Origin: Sva-07 sp963715285 | GTDB lineage: Bacteria > Actinomycetota > Acidimicrobiia > Acidimicrobiales > Ilumatobacteraceae | Direction: 5' to 3' | Length of the DNA: 64,000 nucleotides | NCBI GenBank assembly: GCA_963715285.1 | Contig: CAVQRU010000017.1 | Coordinates: forward strand, 186,001-250,000 | Part shown: positions 34,816-43,665 of the stretch, one piece after another | How the letters are laid out: each line of letters begins with the position of its first letter | Numbering within the stretch: position 1 is the first letter of the stretch | The notes under the pieces: generated by a model | Told to the model about the DNA's origin: nothing | The model's input: only the letters and a program-made list of their open reading frames with translations | The model's database searches: none | Made by a program: the position numbers and the translations under genes

Positions 34816-37800
34816 GCGGAAGTCGCGGGACGTGGTCTTGGCGGACATGGGGAGCGGGGCGAGGTGGTCGGCGACGATGTTGACGACGCCCTCGCTGCGT
34901 TCGAGACGGCCACGGATCAGCATCGCCGGCGCTTCCCTCGCGACCTTGCGGAACCTTGCCCAGCAGCCCTTCGACACCACGACGTTGATCAGGCCGGTCT
35001 CGTCCTCGAGGTTGAGGAACGTGACGCCCTGCGCGGTCATCGGTCGCTGACGATGGGTGACCACACCGGCAACCTGCACGATCGAACCCGGCTCGGGATC
35101 CCACAGCTGCGACGACGTGAGCACTCCGAGCTTGCCCAGTTCCTCCCGTATGAAGACTGTCGGGTGACCGTCGGGCGACACACCGGTGGCCCACAGGTCG
35201 GCGACCGCCTCCTCCATCGGCGTCATCCCGGGCAACCGTGGCGCCGCATCGCCGGTCACCACACCGGGCAGTCGGCCGGGCCGCGACTGGGCGGTGGCGC
35301 CGACGGTCCACAACGCCTTGCGTCGGTCGAGGTCGAAGCAGTCGCCGAACAGCCCGCCGGTCGCCATCGCCTCCAACTGCGCCAGCGTCAGCGACGGGAC
35401 CCGGCGAACGAGATCCTCGGTGTCGGTGAACAACCCGCCGGCCTTGCGGGTCGCTTCGATCTCCTCGGCCAACTCCGTGCCGATCCCGCGCACCGACCCG
35501 ATCCCCAGCCGCACCGCCACGCCACCCTCCGACGACTCGCACGGTTCCAACGTCGCCGCCGCCAGCGACGCGTTCAGGTCCGGTGTGTGGACCACCACGC
35601 CGTGGCGGCGGGCGTCGCGCACCAGCGTGTGAGGAGACCAGAATCCCATCGGCTGGGCGTTGAGCAGCGCCGCGCAGAACGCCGCCGGCTCGTGGTACTT
35701 GATCCACGACGACGCGTACACGAGGTAGGCGAAGCTCACCGAGTGCGACTCGGGGAAGCCGTAGTTGGCGAACGCCTTCATCTTCATGAACAGCTCGTCG
35801 GCGACCTCGCCGGTGATCCCCCGTTCGGCCATCCCGGCATACAGCCGCTCCTTCAGCCGTTCCATCCGCCGCGCCGAGCGCTTCGATCCCATCGCCTGGC
35901 GCAGCTCGTCGGACTCGGCGGGGGTGAACCCGGCGACGTCGATCGCCATCTGCATCAGCTGTTCCTGGAACAGCGGCACGCCGAGGGTCTTGCCGAGCGA
36001 GTTCTCCAGCAGCGGGTGCAGGTACGTGATCGGCTCGAGGCCGTTGCGGCGCCGGATGTACGGATGCACCGAACCGCCCTGGATCGGCCCGGGCCGGATC
36101 AGCGCCACCTCGACCACCAGGTCGTAGAACCGGCGCGGTTTGAGCCGCGGCAGCGTTGCCATCTGCGCCCGCGATTCGATCTGGAACACTCCGACGGTGT
36201 CGGCGCGGCACAGCATCCCGTACACCTCGTCGTCCTGGGGGATCGTGGCGAGGTCGATCTCGTAGCCGCGGTGCTCCCGTACGAGGTCGACCGCATAGTG
36301 CAGCGCCGACAGCATCCCGAGGCCGAGGAGGTCGAACTTGACGAGGCCGGTGCGGGCGCAGTCGTCCTTGTCCCACTGCAGCACCGAGCGCTTGTCCATC
36401 CGCGCCCACTCGACCGGGCACACCTCGATCACCGGCCGGTCGCAGATCACCATGCCTCCCGAGTGGATGCCGAGATGGCGTGGCGCGTCCTCGACCTCCA
36501 ACGCCAACTCCAGCACCGGTTCGGGGATCGAGCAGTCGGCCTGCGCAGCGGTCACCGCCACGCCGCCCCAGCCGTCGACCTGCTTCGACCACGCGTCCTG
36601 CTGGCCCGGCTCGAACCCGAGCGCCTTGGCCATGTCGCGCACCGCCGAGCGCGCCCGGTAGGTGATGACGTTCGCGACCTGGGCGGTGTGGTGGCGCCCG
36701 TAGCGCTCGTAGACGTACTGGATCACCTCTTCCCGTCTGTCACTTTCGATGTCGACGTCGATGTCGGGCGGGCCGTCGCGCTCGGGCGACAGGAACCGCT
36801 CGAACAGCAGCCCGAGGGAGACCGCATCGGCCGCGGTGATGCCGATCGCATAGCAGACTGCCGAGTTGGCGGCGCTCCCGCGGCCCTGGCAGAAGATGTC
36901 GGCGCGGCGGCAGAACTCGACGATGTCCCACACGATCAGGAAGTACCCGGCGAAGTCGAGCTGCTCGATCAGCGCCAGCTCGTGGTCGATCGTCTTCCAC
37001 GCCCGAGCGCGCAGCGAGAGATCCTCGGAGTGCACCGGCCGTTCCCCGTACCGGCGGCGAGCACCCTCCTCGGTCACCTGCCGGAGGTACTGCATCTCGG
37101 TCAGCGCCGTGCCATCTGCTCGAACGGGGCACGGGAACGGCGGCAGCTTGGGGGCGACGAGCGACAGGTCGAATGCCGCAGCCCGCCCGATCTCCGCGGC
37201 CCGCTCGACGACCCCGGGGTAGCGGCGGAACCGCTTGGCCTGCTCTGCTCCGGATCGGAGGTGTGCGCCGGCTGCCGCCGGCAGCCACGGGTCGACCTGA
37301 TCGAGGCTGCGACGCGACCGCACGGCCGCGAGCGCGGTGGCCAACCGACGTTGCCCCGGGGTGGCGTAGTGGACGTTGTTGGTCGCCACGCACTCGACGC
37401 GCTCACGATGGGCGAGTTCGGCGAGCGCGTCGTTCCGAGCGGTGTCGAGCGGGTCGCCGTGGTCCCACAACTCCACCAGCACACGGTCGCGCCCGAACGC
37501 GTCGACCAGCCGGTGCAGCTCTCGACGGGCCGCAGCCGGGCCATCGGCGAGCAGCGCCGCGGGCACCGCACCCTTGCGGCACCCGGTGAGCACCCACCCG
37601 TGCCCGGCGACGGTGTCGACGACGTCGCCGAACGTGAACTGCGGCGCACCCTTCTCACCGGCGAGGTGCCCGTTGCTCAACACCCGGGAGAGCCGGGCAT
37701 AGCCGTCGGGGCCATCGGCGAGGACGAGGAGATGTGTGCCCGACGGATCGGGCGCGTGCGAGTCGGGCACCATCCCCGTGTCGATCTGACGGTCGGTGTC

Positions 37801-38250
37801 GCGTTCGGAGCGGACCACCGATCGCTCGGTGGTCGACAACCCGATCTCGGTGCCGAACACGGTGGGGAGACCGACCGCCTTGGCCGCTTCGGCGAATCGG
37901 ACCACCCCGTAGAAGCCGTCGTGGTCGGTGATCGCCAACGCCTCCAGACCGAGCCGGGCCGCTTCGGTGGCCAGTTCCTCGGGGTGCGACGCCCCGTCGA
38001 GGAACGAGAAGTTCGAATGACAGTGCAGCTCGGCGTAGGGAACGACCGGCGTCGTGGATGTCGACCGGGTCAGTTCCGACGGCGCCTCGAACGGCTGGCG
38101 CTTGCGGCTCCACGCCGGGCCGTCACCACCCGAGTTCCACGACGGGCTGCCAGGGGCGCGCCCGTCTCGTCCCGTTGCCCGAGCCGACGGTCTCCCCGAC
38201 AGCGTCGCCTCCAGTTCACTCCACGACCACGAAGGGTTGTTGAACCCCAT
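34813..38250 (-). CDS. dnaE2: error-prone DNA polymerase DnaE2 (ImuC)
   Basis: A 1145-aa C-family polymerase of the ImuC type, the catalytic subunit of the damage-induced mutagenic translesion complex with ImuA' and ImuB. The N-terminal PHP domain starts 'AELHCHSNFSFLDGASHPEE'; the polymerase active site has 'GPPDIDVDIESDRREEV'; the C-terminal OB fold is 'LWDPEPGSIVQVAGVVTHRQRP'. The start at ATG 38250 (MGFNNPSWSW) matches the typical DnaE2 start MGWxNPP. A LexA-type SOS box lies 10 bp upstream of it, so it is induced by DNA damage. Its partner gene is 3 kb away with the same box core. Confidence 0.95.
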   Translation of the reverse strand: MGFNNPSWSWSELEATLSGRPSARATGRDGRAPGSPSWNSGGDGPAWSRKRQPFEAPSELTRSTSTTPVVPYAELHCHSNFSFLDGASHPEELATEAARLGLEALAITDHDGFYGVVRFAEAAKAVGLPTVFGTEIGLSTTERSVVRSERDTDRQIDTGMVPDSHAPDPSGTHLLVLADGPDGYARLSRVLSNGHLAGEKGAPQFTFGDVVDTVAGHGWVLTGCRKGAVPAALLADGPAAARRELHRLVDAFGRDRVLVELWDHGDPLDTARNDALAELAHRERVECVATNNVHYATPGQRRLATALAAVRSRRSLDQVDPWLPAAAGAHLRSGAEQAKRFRRYPGVVERAAEIGRAAAFDLSLVAPKLPPFPCPVRADGTALTEMQYLRQVTEEGARRRYGERPVHSEDLSLRARAWKTIDHELALIEQLDFAGYFLIVWDIVEFCRRADIFCQGRGSAANSAVCYAIGITAADAVSLGLLFERFLSPERDGPPDIDVDIESDRREEVIQYVYERYGRHHTAQVANVITYRARSAVRDMAKALGFEPGQQDAWSKQVDGWGGVAVTAAQADCSIPEPVLELALEVEDAPRHLGIHSGGMVICDRPVIEVCPVEWARMDKRSVLQWDKDDCARTGLVKFDLLGLGMLSALHYAVDLVREHRGYEIDLATIPQDDEVYGMLCRADTVGVFQIESRAQMATLPRLKPRRFYDLVVEVALIRPGPIQGGSVHPYIRRRNGLEPITYLHPLLENSLGKTLGVPLFQEQLMQMAIDVAGFTPAESDELRQAMGSKRSARRMERLKERLYAGMAERGITGEVADELFMKMKAFANYGFPESHSVSFAYLVYASSWIKYHEPAAFCAALLNAQPMGFWSPHTLVRDARRHGVVVHTPDLNASLAAATLEPCESSEGGVAVRLGIGSVRGIGTELAEEIEATRKAGGLFTDTEDLVRRVPSLTLAQLEAMATGGLFGDCFDLDRRKALWTVGATAQSRPGRLPGVVTGDAAPRLPGMTPMEEAVADLWATGVSPDGHPTVFIREELGKLGVLTSSQLWDPEPGSIVQVAGVVTHRQRPMTAQGVTFLNLEDETGLINVVVSKGCWARFRKVAREAPAMLIRGRLERSEGVVNIVADHLAPLPMSAKTTSRDFR

Positions 38251-38260
38251 CGACCCAGTA

Positions 38261-38276
38261 TCGAACACATGTTCGC
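38261..38276. promoter_or_regulatory. LexA (SOS) box upstream of dnaE2
   Basis: TCGAACACATGTTCGC fits the actinobacterial LexA operator TCGAAC-N4-GTTCGA. It begins 11 bp upstream of the dnaE2 ATG, so LexA binding would block the promoter directly. The first 15 bases equal those of the imuA'-imuB box at 43613. Confidence 0.9.
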
Positions 38277-38442
38277 CCTCCTGCAACCCGCTCTCTCCCC
38301 AGAACCCGAAAACTTCGGAATCGGGACGCTGAGCGACCGGATTCCACGATTTGTCGGGGTGGGTGGGGGCCGGGGGCGTCGAGTGGGACCAAATGCCCTG
38401 GTGGGCAGCGGGATCCGTCGCGACGATGACCCACAGATCTAC

Positions 38443-38456
38443 CTACTGGTCGGTAG
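38443..38456. promoter_or_regulatory. possible repressor operator upstream of desaturase gene
   Basis: CTACTGGTCGGTAG is an imperfect palindrome (outer CTAC/GTAG) resembling TetR-family operators of actinobacterial lipid genes. It lies 35 bp upstream of the desaturase ATG. The evidence is weak, and the rest of the 240-bp gap shows nothing else. Confidence 0.35.
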
Positions 38457-38490
38457 ACGACAATCCGCCTCCCCACCCGCCGAGAACGAC

Positions 38491-39576
38491 ATGCCAGCCG
38501 CCACCGCCAGCGACACCACCAGCGACACCACCTCCACTCGCCATCCCCACGGAATCGAGACGCCGACCACACCGACCGGGCTCAAACCGGTCCTGGCCGT
38601 CATCCCCGAGCACTGCTACGAGCGATCGACGGTCCGCGGGCTCGGCCTGTTCCTGCGCGACGTGATCATCTTCGCACTGGCGACATGGGGGCTGCTCTCC
38701 ACGAACAACCCGCTGCTGCTCGTTCCGCTCTGGCTGCTCAGCGGCGTGATGGTCGCCGGTCTCTTCGTGATCGGCCACGACGCCGCGCACAGCGCACTGT
38801 TCGACTCCAAACGCCTCAATGCCGTCGTCGCCCGGGTGAGCATGCTGCCGTCGCTGCACGCGGTCGAGGTCTGGGTGTTCGGCCACAACCGGGTCCACCA
38901 CGGCCACACGCTGCGCCAGGGCATGGACTTCGTGTGGCACCCGCTCACCATCGAGCAGTACGAGGAGCTCGGACGATTCGCCAAGCTGCGCCACAAGCTC
39001 GAGTGGGGGCCGTTCGGTGCCGGCGCCTACTACCTCCGCGAGGTGTGGTGGAACAAGATGGTGCGCTTCACGCCGCCACCGCGTTGGCGGCGCCGGATGC
39101 GTCTCGACCAGGCGCTGGTCGCCGGGTATGCACTTGGCACGTTCGTGCTCCTCGTCGCCGTCGACGGCGCCGACGGGATCTGGCAGTGGGTCAAGGTCGT
39201 CGTGATCCCCTTCCTGCTCTTCTGCCAGGCGATCGGTTGGGTGGTCCACGTCCACCACATCGCCCCCGACATCCGCTGGTGGCCCCGCCGGGAGTGGAAC
39301 CGCTTCCGCGGCCAGGTCGAGGGCACCACGATCCTGTGGGGGCCGCCGGGTTGGGACTTCTTCGTGCACTGGATCATGGTCCACATCCCCCACCATGTCG
39401 ACATGCAGATCCCGTGCTACCGACTCCCCGAAGCAGCCCGGGCGATCGCCGACGCCTACCCCGACGAGGTGGTCGAACAGCCGATCAGCGTTCGCGACTA
39501 CCTCCGCTCGACGAAGGCGTGCAAGCTCCACGACTTCGAGACCGGCACCTGGCACACGTACCCCACCGCCCGCTGA
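38491..39576 (+). CDS. membrane fatty-acid desaturase
   Basis: A 361-aa di-iron membrane desaturase/hydroxylase. Three His boxes are intact: HDAAH at residues 96-100, HNRVHH at 132-137 and HIPHH at 298-302, with helices 55-95 and 205-255 forming the membrane part. It introduces a double bond or hydroxyl into an acyl lipid using O2 and an electron donor. The Lys-rich 'HKLEWGPFGAGAYYLREVWWNKMVRFTP' loop is as in acyl-lipid omega-6/omega-3-type desaturases. The start at ATG 38491 gives a Thr/Ser/His-rich, probably disordered N-terminus. It is divergent from dnaE2. Confidence 0.9.
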   Translation: MPAATASDTTSDTTSTRHPHGIETPTTPTGLKPVLAVIPEHCYERSTVRGLGLFLRDVIIFALATWGLLSTNNPLLLVPLWLLSGVMVAGLFVIGHDAAHSALFDSKRLNAVVARVSMLPSLHAVEVWVFGHNRVHHGHTLRQGMDFVWHPLTIEQYEELGRFAKLRHKLEWGPFGAGAYYLREVWWNKMVRFTPPPRWRRRMRLDQALVAGYALGTFVLLVAVDGADGIWQWVKVVVIPFLLFCQAIGWVVHVHHIAPDIRWWPRREWNRFRGQVEGTTILWGPPGWDFFVHWIMVHIPHHVDMQIPCYRLPEAARAIADAYPDEVVEQPISVRDYLRSTKACKLHDFETGTWHTYPTAR

Positions 39577-39579
39577 CGG

Positions 39580-40128
39580 TCACGGCGTCAACGCCAGCAG
39601 GAGCCCCCGCAGGCCCGGATCGGCGCGATCGATCGCAGCTGTCCAGGCGAACCAGTCGATGAGCTGACTCTCGCCCTCCGGCGGCGCGGGGTCGGCGTCA
39701 CCGCCATCGATCAGGTAGCGCAGATCGAGGTGCGTGTGACCGCGTCCGCCGGCGTGGACGTCGACGTGGATCAGCTCCGGCACCCCATGGCGATCCACGG
39801 AACCGGCGAACGACACGCCGAGTCCGGTCTCCTCGCGGCTCTCGCGTAGCGCCGCGTCCCACGGCGTCTCGCCCGGGTCGACGTGACCGCCGGGCTGGAG
39901 CCAGATCCCGAGACGTTTGTGTTCGAGGAGCACCACGCCCCGCGGACCGACCACGATGCCCGAACCGGTCACGTGGATCGGGTCGGACTCCTGGTCGAGT
40001 GGCGCCGACAGCCGGTCGAACGCAGCGAGGAACGCCACCACGGAGTCGGCCTCGCGCTGATCCACGGGTCGGCGGGCAGCAACATCGCTCCGTATCCGCT
40101 GGTGGAGTTCATCGGCGTGCACCACCAC
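39580..40128 (-). CDS. Nudix hydrolase
   Basis: A ~182-aa Nudix protein with box 'GHVDPGETPWDAALRESREETGLGV' preceded by 'GVVLLEHKRLGIWLQPG'. The reading frame stays open further upstream through a 19-bp repeat array, but that part is translated repeat. Initiation at one of three consecutive GTGs (40128, 40125, 40122) in front of 'HADELHQRIRSD' is far more likely. The family hydrolyses nucleoside-diphosphate-linked compounds; the substrate is unknown. It is convergent with the desaturase gene with three bases between the stop codons. Confidence 0.85.
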   Translation of the reverse strand: MVVHADELHQRIRSDVAARRPVDQREADSVVAFLAAFDRLSAPLDQESDPIHVTGSGIVVGPRGVVLLEHKRLGIWLQPGGHVDPGETPWDAALRESREETGLGVSFAGSVDRHGVPELIHVDVHAGGRGHTHLDLRYLIDGGDADPAPPEGESQLIDWFAWTAAIDRADPGLRGLLLALTP

Positions 40129-40278
40129 GGTGTACCAGACGCAGCCGGTGTACCAGAAGCGACACGGCGTCCCAGAAGCGACACGGTGTCCCAGAAGCGA
40201 CACGGCGTCCCAGAAGCGACACGGTGTCCCAGAAGCGACCGGTGCACCAGCAACGAGGGGCCGTACCAGGAACGACAC
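40129..40278. repeat. ~8 tandem copies of an 18-19-bp repeat
   Basis: Units of the form GGYGTMCCAGAAGCGACAC are repeated head to tail. The first is at 40129-40146 and the following ones start at 40147, 40166, 40185, 40204, 40223, 40241 and 40259, the outer copies being degenerate. The array fills the upstream region of the Nudix gene and is intergenic. It has no spacer structure, so it is not a CRISPR. It may act as a regulator-binding array or be simple slippage. Confidence 0.85.
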
Positions 40279-40279
40279 G

Positions 40280-40297
40280 AATCACACGCGTGTGATT
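40280..40297. promoter_or_regulatory. perfect 18-bp palindrome upstream of response-regulator gene
   Basis: AATCACACGCGTGTGATT is a perfect inverted repeat followed by a T/C-rich stretch, 102 bp before the response-regulator start. It looks like a dimeric repressor or autoregulator site. It contains TCACA-CGCG-TGTGA, an inverted-order relative of the CRP half-sites. Confidence 0.5.
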
Positions 40298-40399
40298 TCT
40301 TTCGATTTCTTCTTGAGTTCGTCAGTTTCCCGACCGATACCTCGACAGGACACACAACGAGCGGTCAGATCTGGCCGATGAACCTGGCGGGACACTCAC

Positions 40400-41167
40400 A
40401 TGAACAACGACACCAACATCGCACCTCGCATCCTGATCGCCGTGGACGATCCAGATCTGCGTCGAATCAGCGTTGCGGGCTTGCGGTCCGCCGGTTTCAG
40501 CGTCAGCGCCCCCACCGATGGTGAAGCGGCGATCATGCTCGCCGAGTCGTTCTCCCCCGACGTGTTGATCGTCTGTTCCCGGCTCCGATCCCCCGATGGT
40601 CGCCCCCTCTTCGAACGCCTTCGCGACTCGAGCGAGCAGTATCTGCTCTGCATCACCGAAGAAGGCGCCCACCGCACCCGTGCCGCCATGCTCCACTCCG
40701 GCGCCGACGACGCAGTGTCGGTTCCGGTGTCACCCGAGGAACTCGCTGCTCGTTGCCACGCACTCCTGCGTCGTCCCCGCCAGATGCAGAACCGTGTCGA
40801 GACCGCCCTGACCTCGGTGCTCAATCTCGGGCCGCTGACGATCGATCTCGGACGGCGAGAGGTCCGCATCGACGACGAGGAAGTCGCCACCACCCGCATC
40901 GAGTTCTCCCTGCTCGAGCAACTGTGCCGCCGCCCGACCGAGGTGTGCACCCGCGAGGATCTGCTCGACGCCGTGTGGGGGCCGACCTGGGTCGGCGACA
41001 ACCACGTCGTCGACGTCCACCTGTCGAACCTCCGCCGCAAGCTCGACAAGGCCGCCCCCGAGTACAAGGTGATCCACACCGTTCGCGGTGTCGGGTTCCG
41101 GCTGGCCAACGACGTCACCGACTCGCTCGAGATCTCCCATCCGTTCGGGCTCCTCGCCGTCGGCTGA
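40400..41167 (+). CDS. atypical OmpR-type response regulator lacking the phosphoacceptor Asp
   Basis: A 255-aa protein: a receiver-like domain (residues ~10-122) and a C-terminal winged-helix DNA-binding domain of the OmpR/PhoB type ('TRIEFSLLEQLCRRPTEVCTREDLLDAVWG', 'VDVHLSNLRRKLDK', 'IHTVRGVGFRL'). The receiver keeps the acidic pair (Asp16, Asp17), but the phosphoacceptor position is Cys59 and the conserved Lys after it is Val108, so normal phosphorylation is not expected. No histidine kinase is nearby. It may respond to redox, a ligand or a protein partner. ATG 40400 is preceded by CTGGCGGGAC. Confidence 0.82.
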   Translation: MNNDTNIAPRILIAVDDPDLRRISVAGLRSAGFSVSAPTDGEAAIMLAESFSPDVLIVCSRLRSPDGRPLFERLRDSSEQYLLCITEEGAHRTRAAMLHSGADDAVSVPVSPEELAARCHALLRRPRQMQNRVETALTSVLNLGPLTIDLGRREVRIDDEEVATTRIEFSLLEQLCRRPTEVCTREDLLDAVWGPTWVGDNHVVDVHLSNLRRKLDKAAPEYKVIHTVRGVGFRLANDVTDSLEISHPFGLLAVG

Positions 41168-41203
41168 CGGTGCACTCGGCGCCGGTCACCGAACGCAACC
41201 GCC

Positions 41204-43600
41204 TCAGTCGTAGCGAGCGCTGATCCACCAGCGTCGGTGCTCGAGGACGACGAGCAGTCCCTCGCGGTCGTCGGTCACCATCTGGAAACGTGCCAGTCGG
41301 CGATGGCGGTCGGGTTCCCACCAGCGCTCCTCCACCGGCCACGGGCCCGCCCAGGCGATGATCGGCCGCGAGCGACCACGACGCCACCCCGTTGCATCGT
41401 CACCCGTCAGCAACCGCAGTGACACCGGCGCCGCCGATACCGCCCCTCGCCCGGTGACCTGCACGAGTTCCCCGTGTTCGTCGAGGACCTCGGCGGGAAG
41501 CGGATCGGCGAACACCGTCGCCGGCGACGGCGTCGGCAGCGCACCGGGCCACGGACCGACCGGACCGGACCCCATGCGGGTCGCCGCTCGATGGTCGAGA
41601 TCGACCATGGCTGCCGGTACCCAGTCGTAGCGGTCGGCAGGCAGACGTCCACCCCGCCAGACCGGCACCGTCACGGCATCGGACGAGGTCAGCGTGGTCA
41701 GCCGGGCGATGGTCCGGGCCGCACGGCGGTCGGCCTCGGACTGGCCTCCCCACAGCCCCAGCTGACTGCCGTCGTCGGCACGTACCTCATCGGGTGTCAG
41801 GCGGACGAGCACGACGCCGCCGGTGAGCTCCTGGTCGCTGCCACGCGGCAGGTTCACCCAGGCATCGAGTTGCCAGCGGACCCGTTCGACCATCGCCGCT
41901 GCCGACATCCCCGCGGATCGGTACCACGACCGCTCGGACCGTTCGCCGTGCTCGGACTCCAGCACCACCACCAGACGGGTACACACCCGACCGTCGGCGG
42001 CGAGCGACCCCGCCAGTTCGTCGGCCAGTTGCTTGGCGACGAACACGACCGCGCTCGACTGTGCGGCCGGATCGTCGAGGACGTGGTCGAGCCGCCGTTC
42101 TGGCGCCGGATCGGTGGTGCTCGACGGCCGGGTGTCCACGCCGGACGCGAGGCGGTGGGCATGGACCCCCGGATGACCGAAACGGCCGAGCACGTCGACG
42201 GCATCGAGCGCGGCGAGATCGCCGAGCCGGCGCAGGCCGAGCCGACCGAACAGCTCGACCAGGTCGGGGTCACATTCGCCGAGCGTCTGCAACCATCCGA
42301 TCGGGAGGTCGGCGCAGAACGTCGGCGACGCACCGGCGGGGACGAGCACCGGCCGACCCTGCCGAACGGCCAGACGGGCGGCGATGCTCGACGCGAACCG
42401 CCCGTCGGCGACGCCGACACCGGGAGCATCGAGCGAGGTCGACAGCTCGCCGGTGAGTTGGACGAGCCGCTCGGCGAGCGCTTCGTCTCCGCCGACGTGA
42501 CGCGACGGCCCGCGAGCTCGCAGGCTGATCCAACCCGGCTCGATCACGTCGAGCCGGGGAGAGAGTTCGGCCACACAGCGAACCACCGGCTCGAATTCGC
42601 GGGCATCACGATCGGGATCGTGATCGAGCAGGGTGATCTGCGGGCAGCGTCGTTGGGCTTGACGGCGTCGTTGCCCGACGACCACGCCGTCGGATGCCGC
42701 CGCAGTCGTGCGGGCGATGACCCGGTTCGCCGACATCACCGCCGCGGGGACATCGGCGCCGAACCCGGCGGCCGTCACCGGCCAGTCGGGGTACCAGATC
42801 GACACGATGCGCTGCGGCGCGTCCATGCGGTGGCCTGCGACCGTCAGGCCGAGATGGCAGCGACAGCCGGAACAGCCACGCCGGTGGTGGTGGCGAGCGG
42901 TCGTGGTGGTGGGAGCGGTCGTGGTCGTGGTGGTGGGAGCGGCGGAAGTCGCCGGGATCGTGAGGCGACAGTGACGACGCCCGGGCAGACGGCGCCCGGA
43001 AGCACGCACGACGACCTGACGCCGTCGGAGATGCCCGTACCCGTCACCGAGCCCCGACCACTCCTCGGCATCGGTGTGGAGCGTGCCGTCGCACGCCATC
43101 GACCCGGGATCGCCGAGCGCGATCGTGACCACGTCGCGTTGCCGGAGACGGACGGAGAGTTTCCGGACGCCACCGGCGGGGAGACCGAGCGGTACCCGTA
43201 CGAGCAGGACGTCGAAGCCGTCGGCAGCAGCAGCGACCACGTCGAGCCAACGGCCCGGATCGTCGGCCGTGCCTGGAGGGTGGGTCCCGATGGCGACCAT
43301 CCGCTCGAGCGGGACCCCGAACTCGCTGGCGGCGTCGAGCCCGATCGTCGGGAGGTCGATCAGGGCGAGCCAGGCGCCGGAGCGGATGGCCGGCGCCACG
43401 AGCGCCAGTGCGGTCGACGTGGCCGCCGACCCCTGGCAGGCGATGGTGCGGCCCCGGACGAGTCCGCCTTCGGCGAACAGGTCGCCGAAGGTCTCGTCGA
43501 CGGGGATCGTGCGTTCACCCGCCAACGCCAATGGCGCCACACGATCGCCCAGTGCAGCGAGCGGGGCGGTCAGGGATGCAACGTCGACAGCCGGTTCCAT
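41204..43600 (-). CDS. imuB: ImuA'-ImuB fusion protein (SOS mutasome accessory)
   Basis: One 798-aa frame joins two normally separate genes. Residues 1-~215 are ImuA' (RecA-like core, 'RGRTIACQGSAATSTALALVAP', 'AWLALIDLPTIGLD', ending 'VVVRASGRRLPGRR'). A Thr/His-rich linker occupies ~217-240, and ImuB starts at Met259 ('IVSIWYPDWPVTAAGF') and runs to the end. ImuB is a Y-family polymerase relative; the catalytic carboxylates are not seen here (WYPDWP, VIEPGW), so it would be a scaffold binding the sliding clamp, DnaE2 and ImuA'. A LexA box precedes the ATG at 43600. An internal ATG at 42826 could also make free ImuB. Confidence 0.85.
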   Translation of the reverse strand: MEPAVDVASLTAPLAALGDRVAPLALAGERTIPVDETFGDLFAEGGLVRGRTIACQGSAATSTALALVAPAIRSGAWLALIDLPTIGLDAASEFGVPLERMVAIGTHPPGTADDPGRWLDVVAAAADGFDVLLVRVPLGLPAGGVRKLSVRLRQRDVVTIALGDPGSMACDGTLHTDAEEWSGLGDGYGHLRRRQVVVRASGRRLPGRRHCRLTIPATSAAPTTTTTTAPTTTTARHHHRRGCSGCRCHLGLTVAGHRMDAPQRIVSIWYPDWPVTAAGFGADVPAAVMSANRVIARTTAAASDGVVVGQRRRQAQRRCPQITLLDHDPDRDAREFEPVVRCVAELSPRLDVIEPGWISLRARGPSRHVGGDEALAERLVQLTGELSTSLDAPGVGVADGRFASSIAARLAVRQGRPVLVPAGASPTFCADLPIGWLQTLGECDPDLVELFGRLGLRRLGDLAALDAVDVLGRFGHPGVHAHRLASGVDTRPSSTTDPAPERRLDHVLDDPAAQSSAVVFVAKQLADELAGSLAADGRVCTRLVVVLESEHGERSERSWYRSAGMSAAAMVERVRWQLDAWVNLPRGSDQELTGGVVLVRLTPDEVRADDGSQLGLWGGQSEADRRAARTIARLTTLTSSDAVTVPVWRGGRLPADRYDWVPAAMVDLDHRAATRMGSGPVGPWPGALPTPSPATVFADPLPAEVLDEHGELVQVTGRGAVSAAPVSLRLLTGDDATGWRRGRSRPIIAWAGPWPVEERWWEPDRHRRLARFQMVTDDREGLLVVLEHRRWWISARYD

Positions 43601-43612
43601 CCCGACAGGGTA

Positions 43613-43628
43613 TCGAACACATGTTCGT
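43613..43628. promoter_or_regulatory. LexA (SOS) box upstream of imuA'-imuB
   Basis: TCGAACACATGTTCGT, with the same 15-base core as the box in front of dnaE2, begins 13 bp upstream of the ATG at 43600. It implies co-induction of both mutasome parts by LexA cleavage. Confidence 0.9.
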
Positions 43629-43665
43629 ACGCGCCACCGGATGGTCCCGAGATTCGCGAACCGGC

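Noticed and set aside
34864..39576. A 4.7-kb plus-strand open frame spanning antisense dnaE2 and the desaturase
   Set aside because: Its first 3.6 kb is antisense to dnaE2 with Arg/His-rich non-native composition; only the last part (from 38491) codes for the desaturase.
40129..40278. CRISPR array
   Set aside because: The 18-19-bp units are directly adjacent with no spacers, and no cas gene is in the window.
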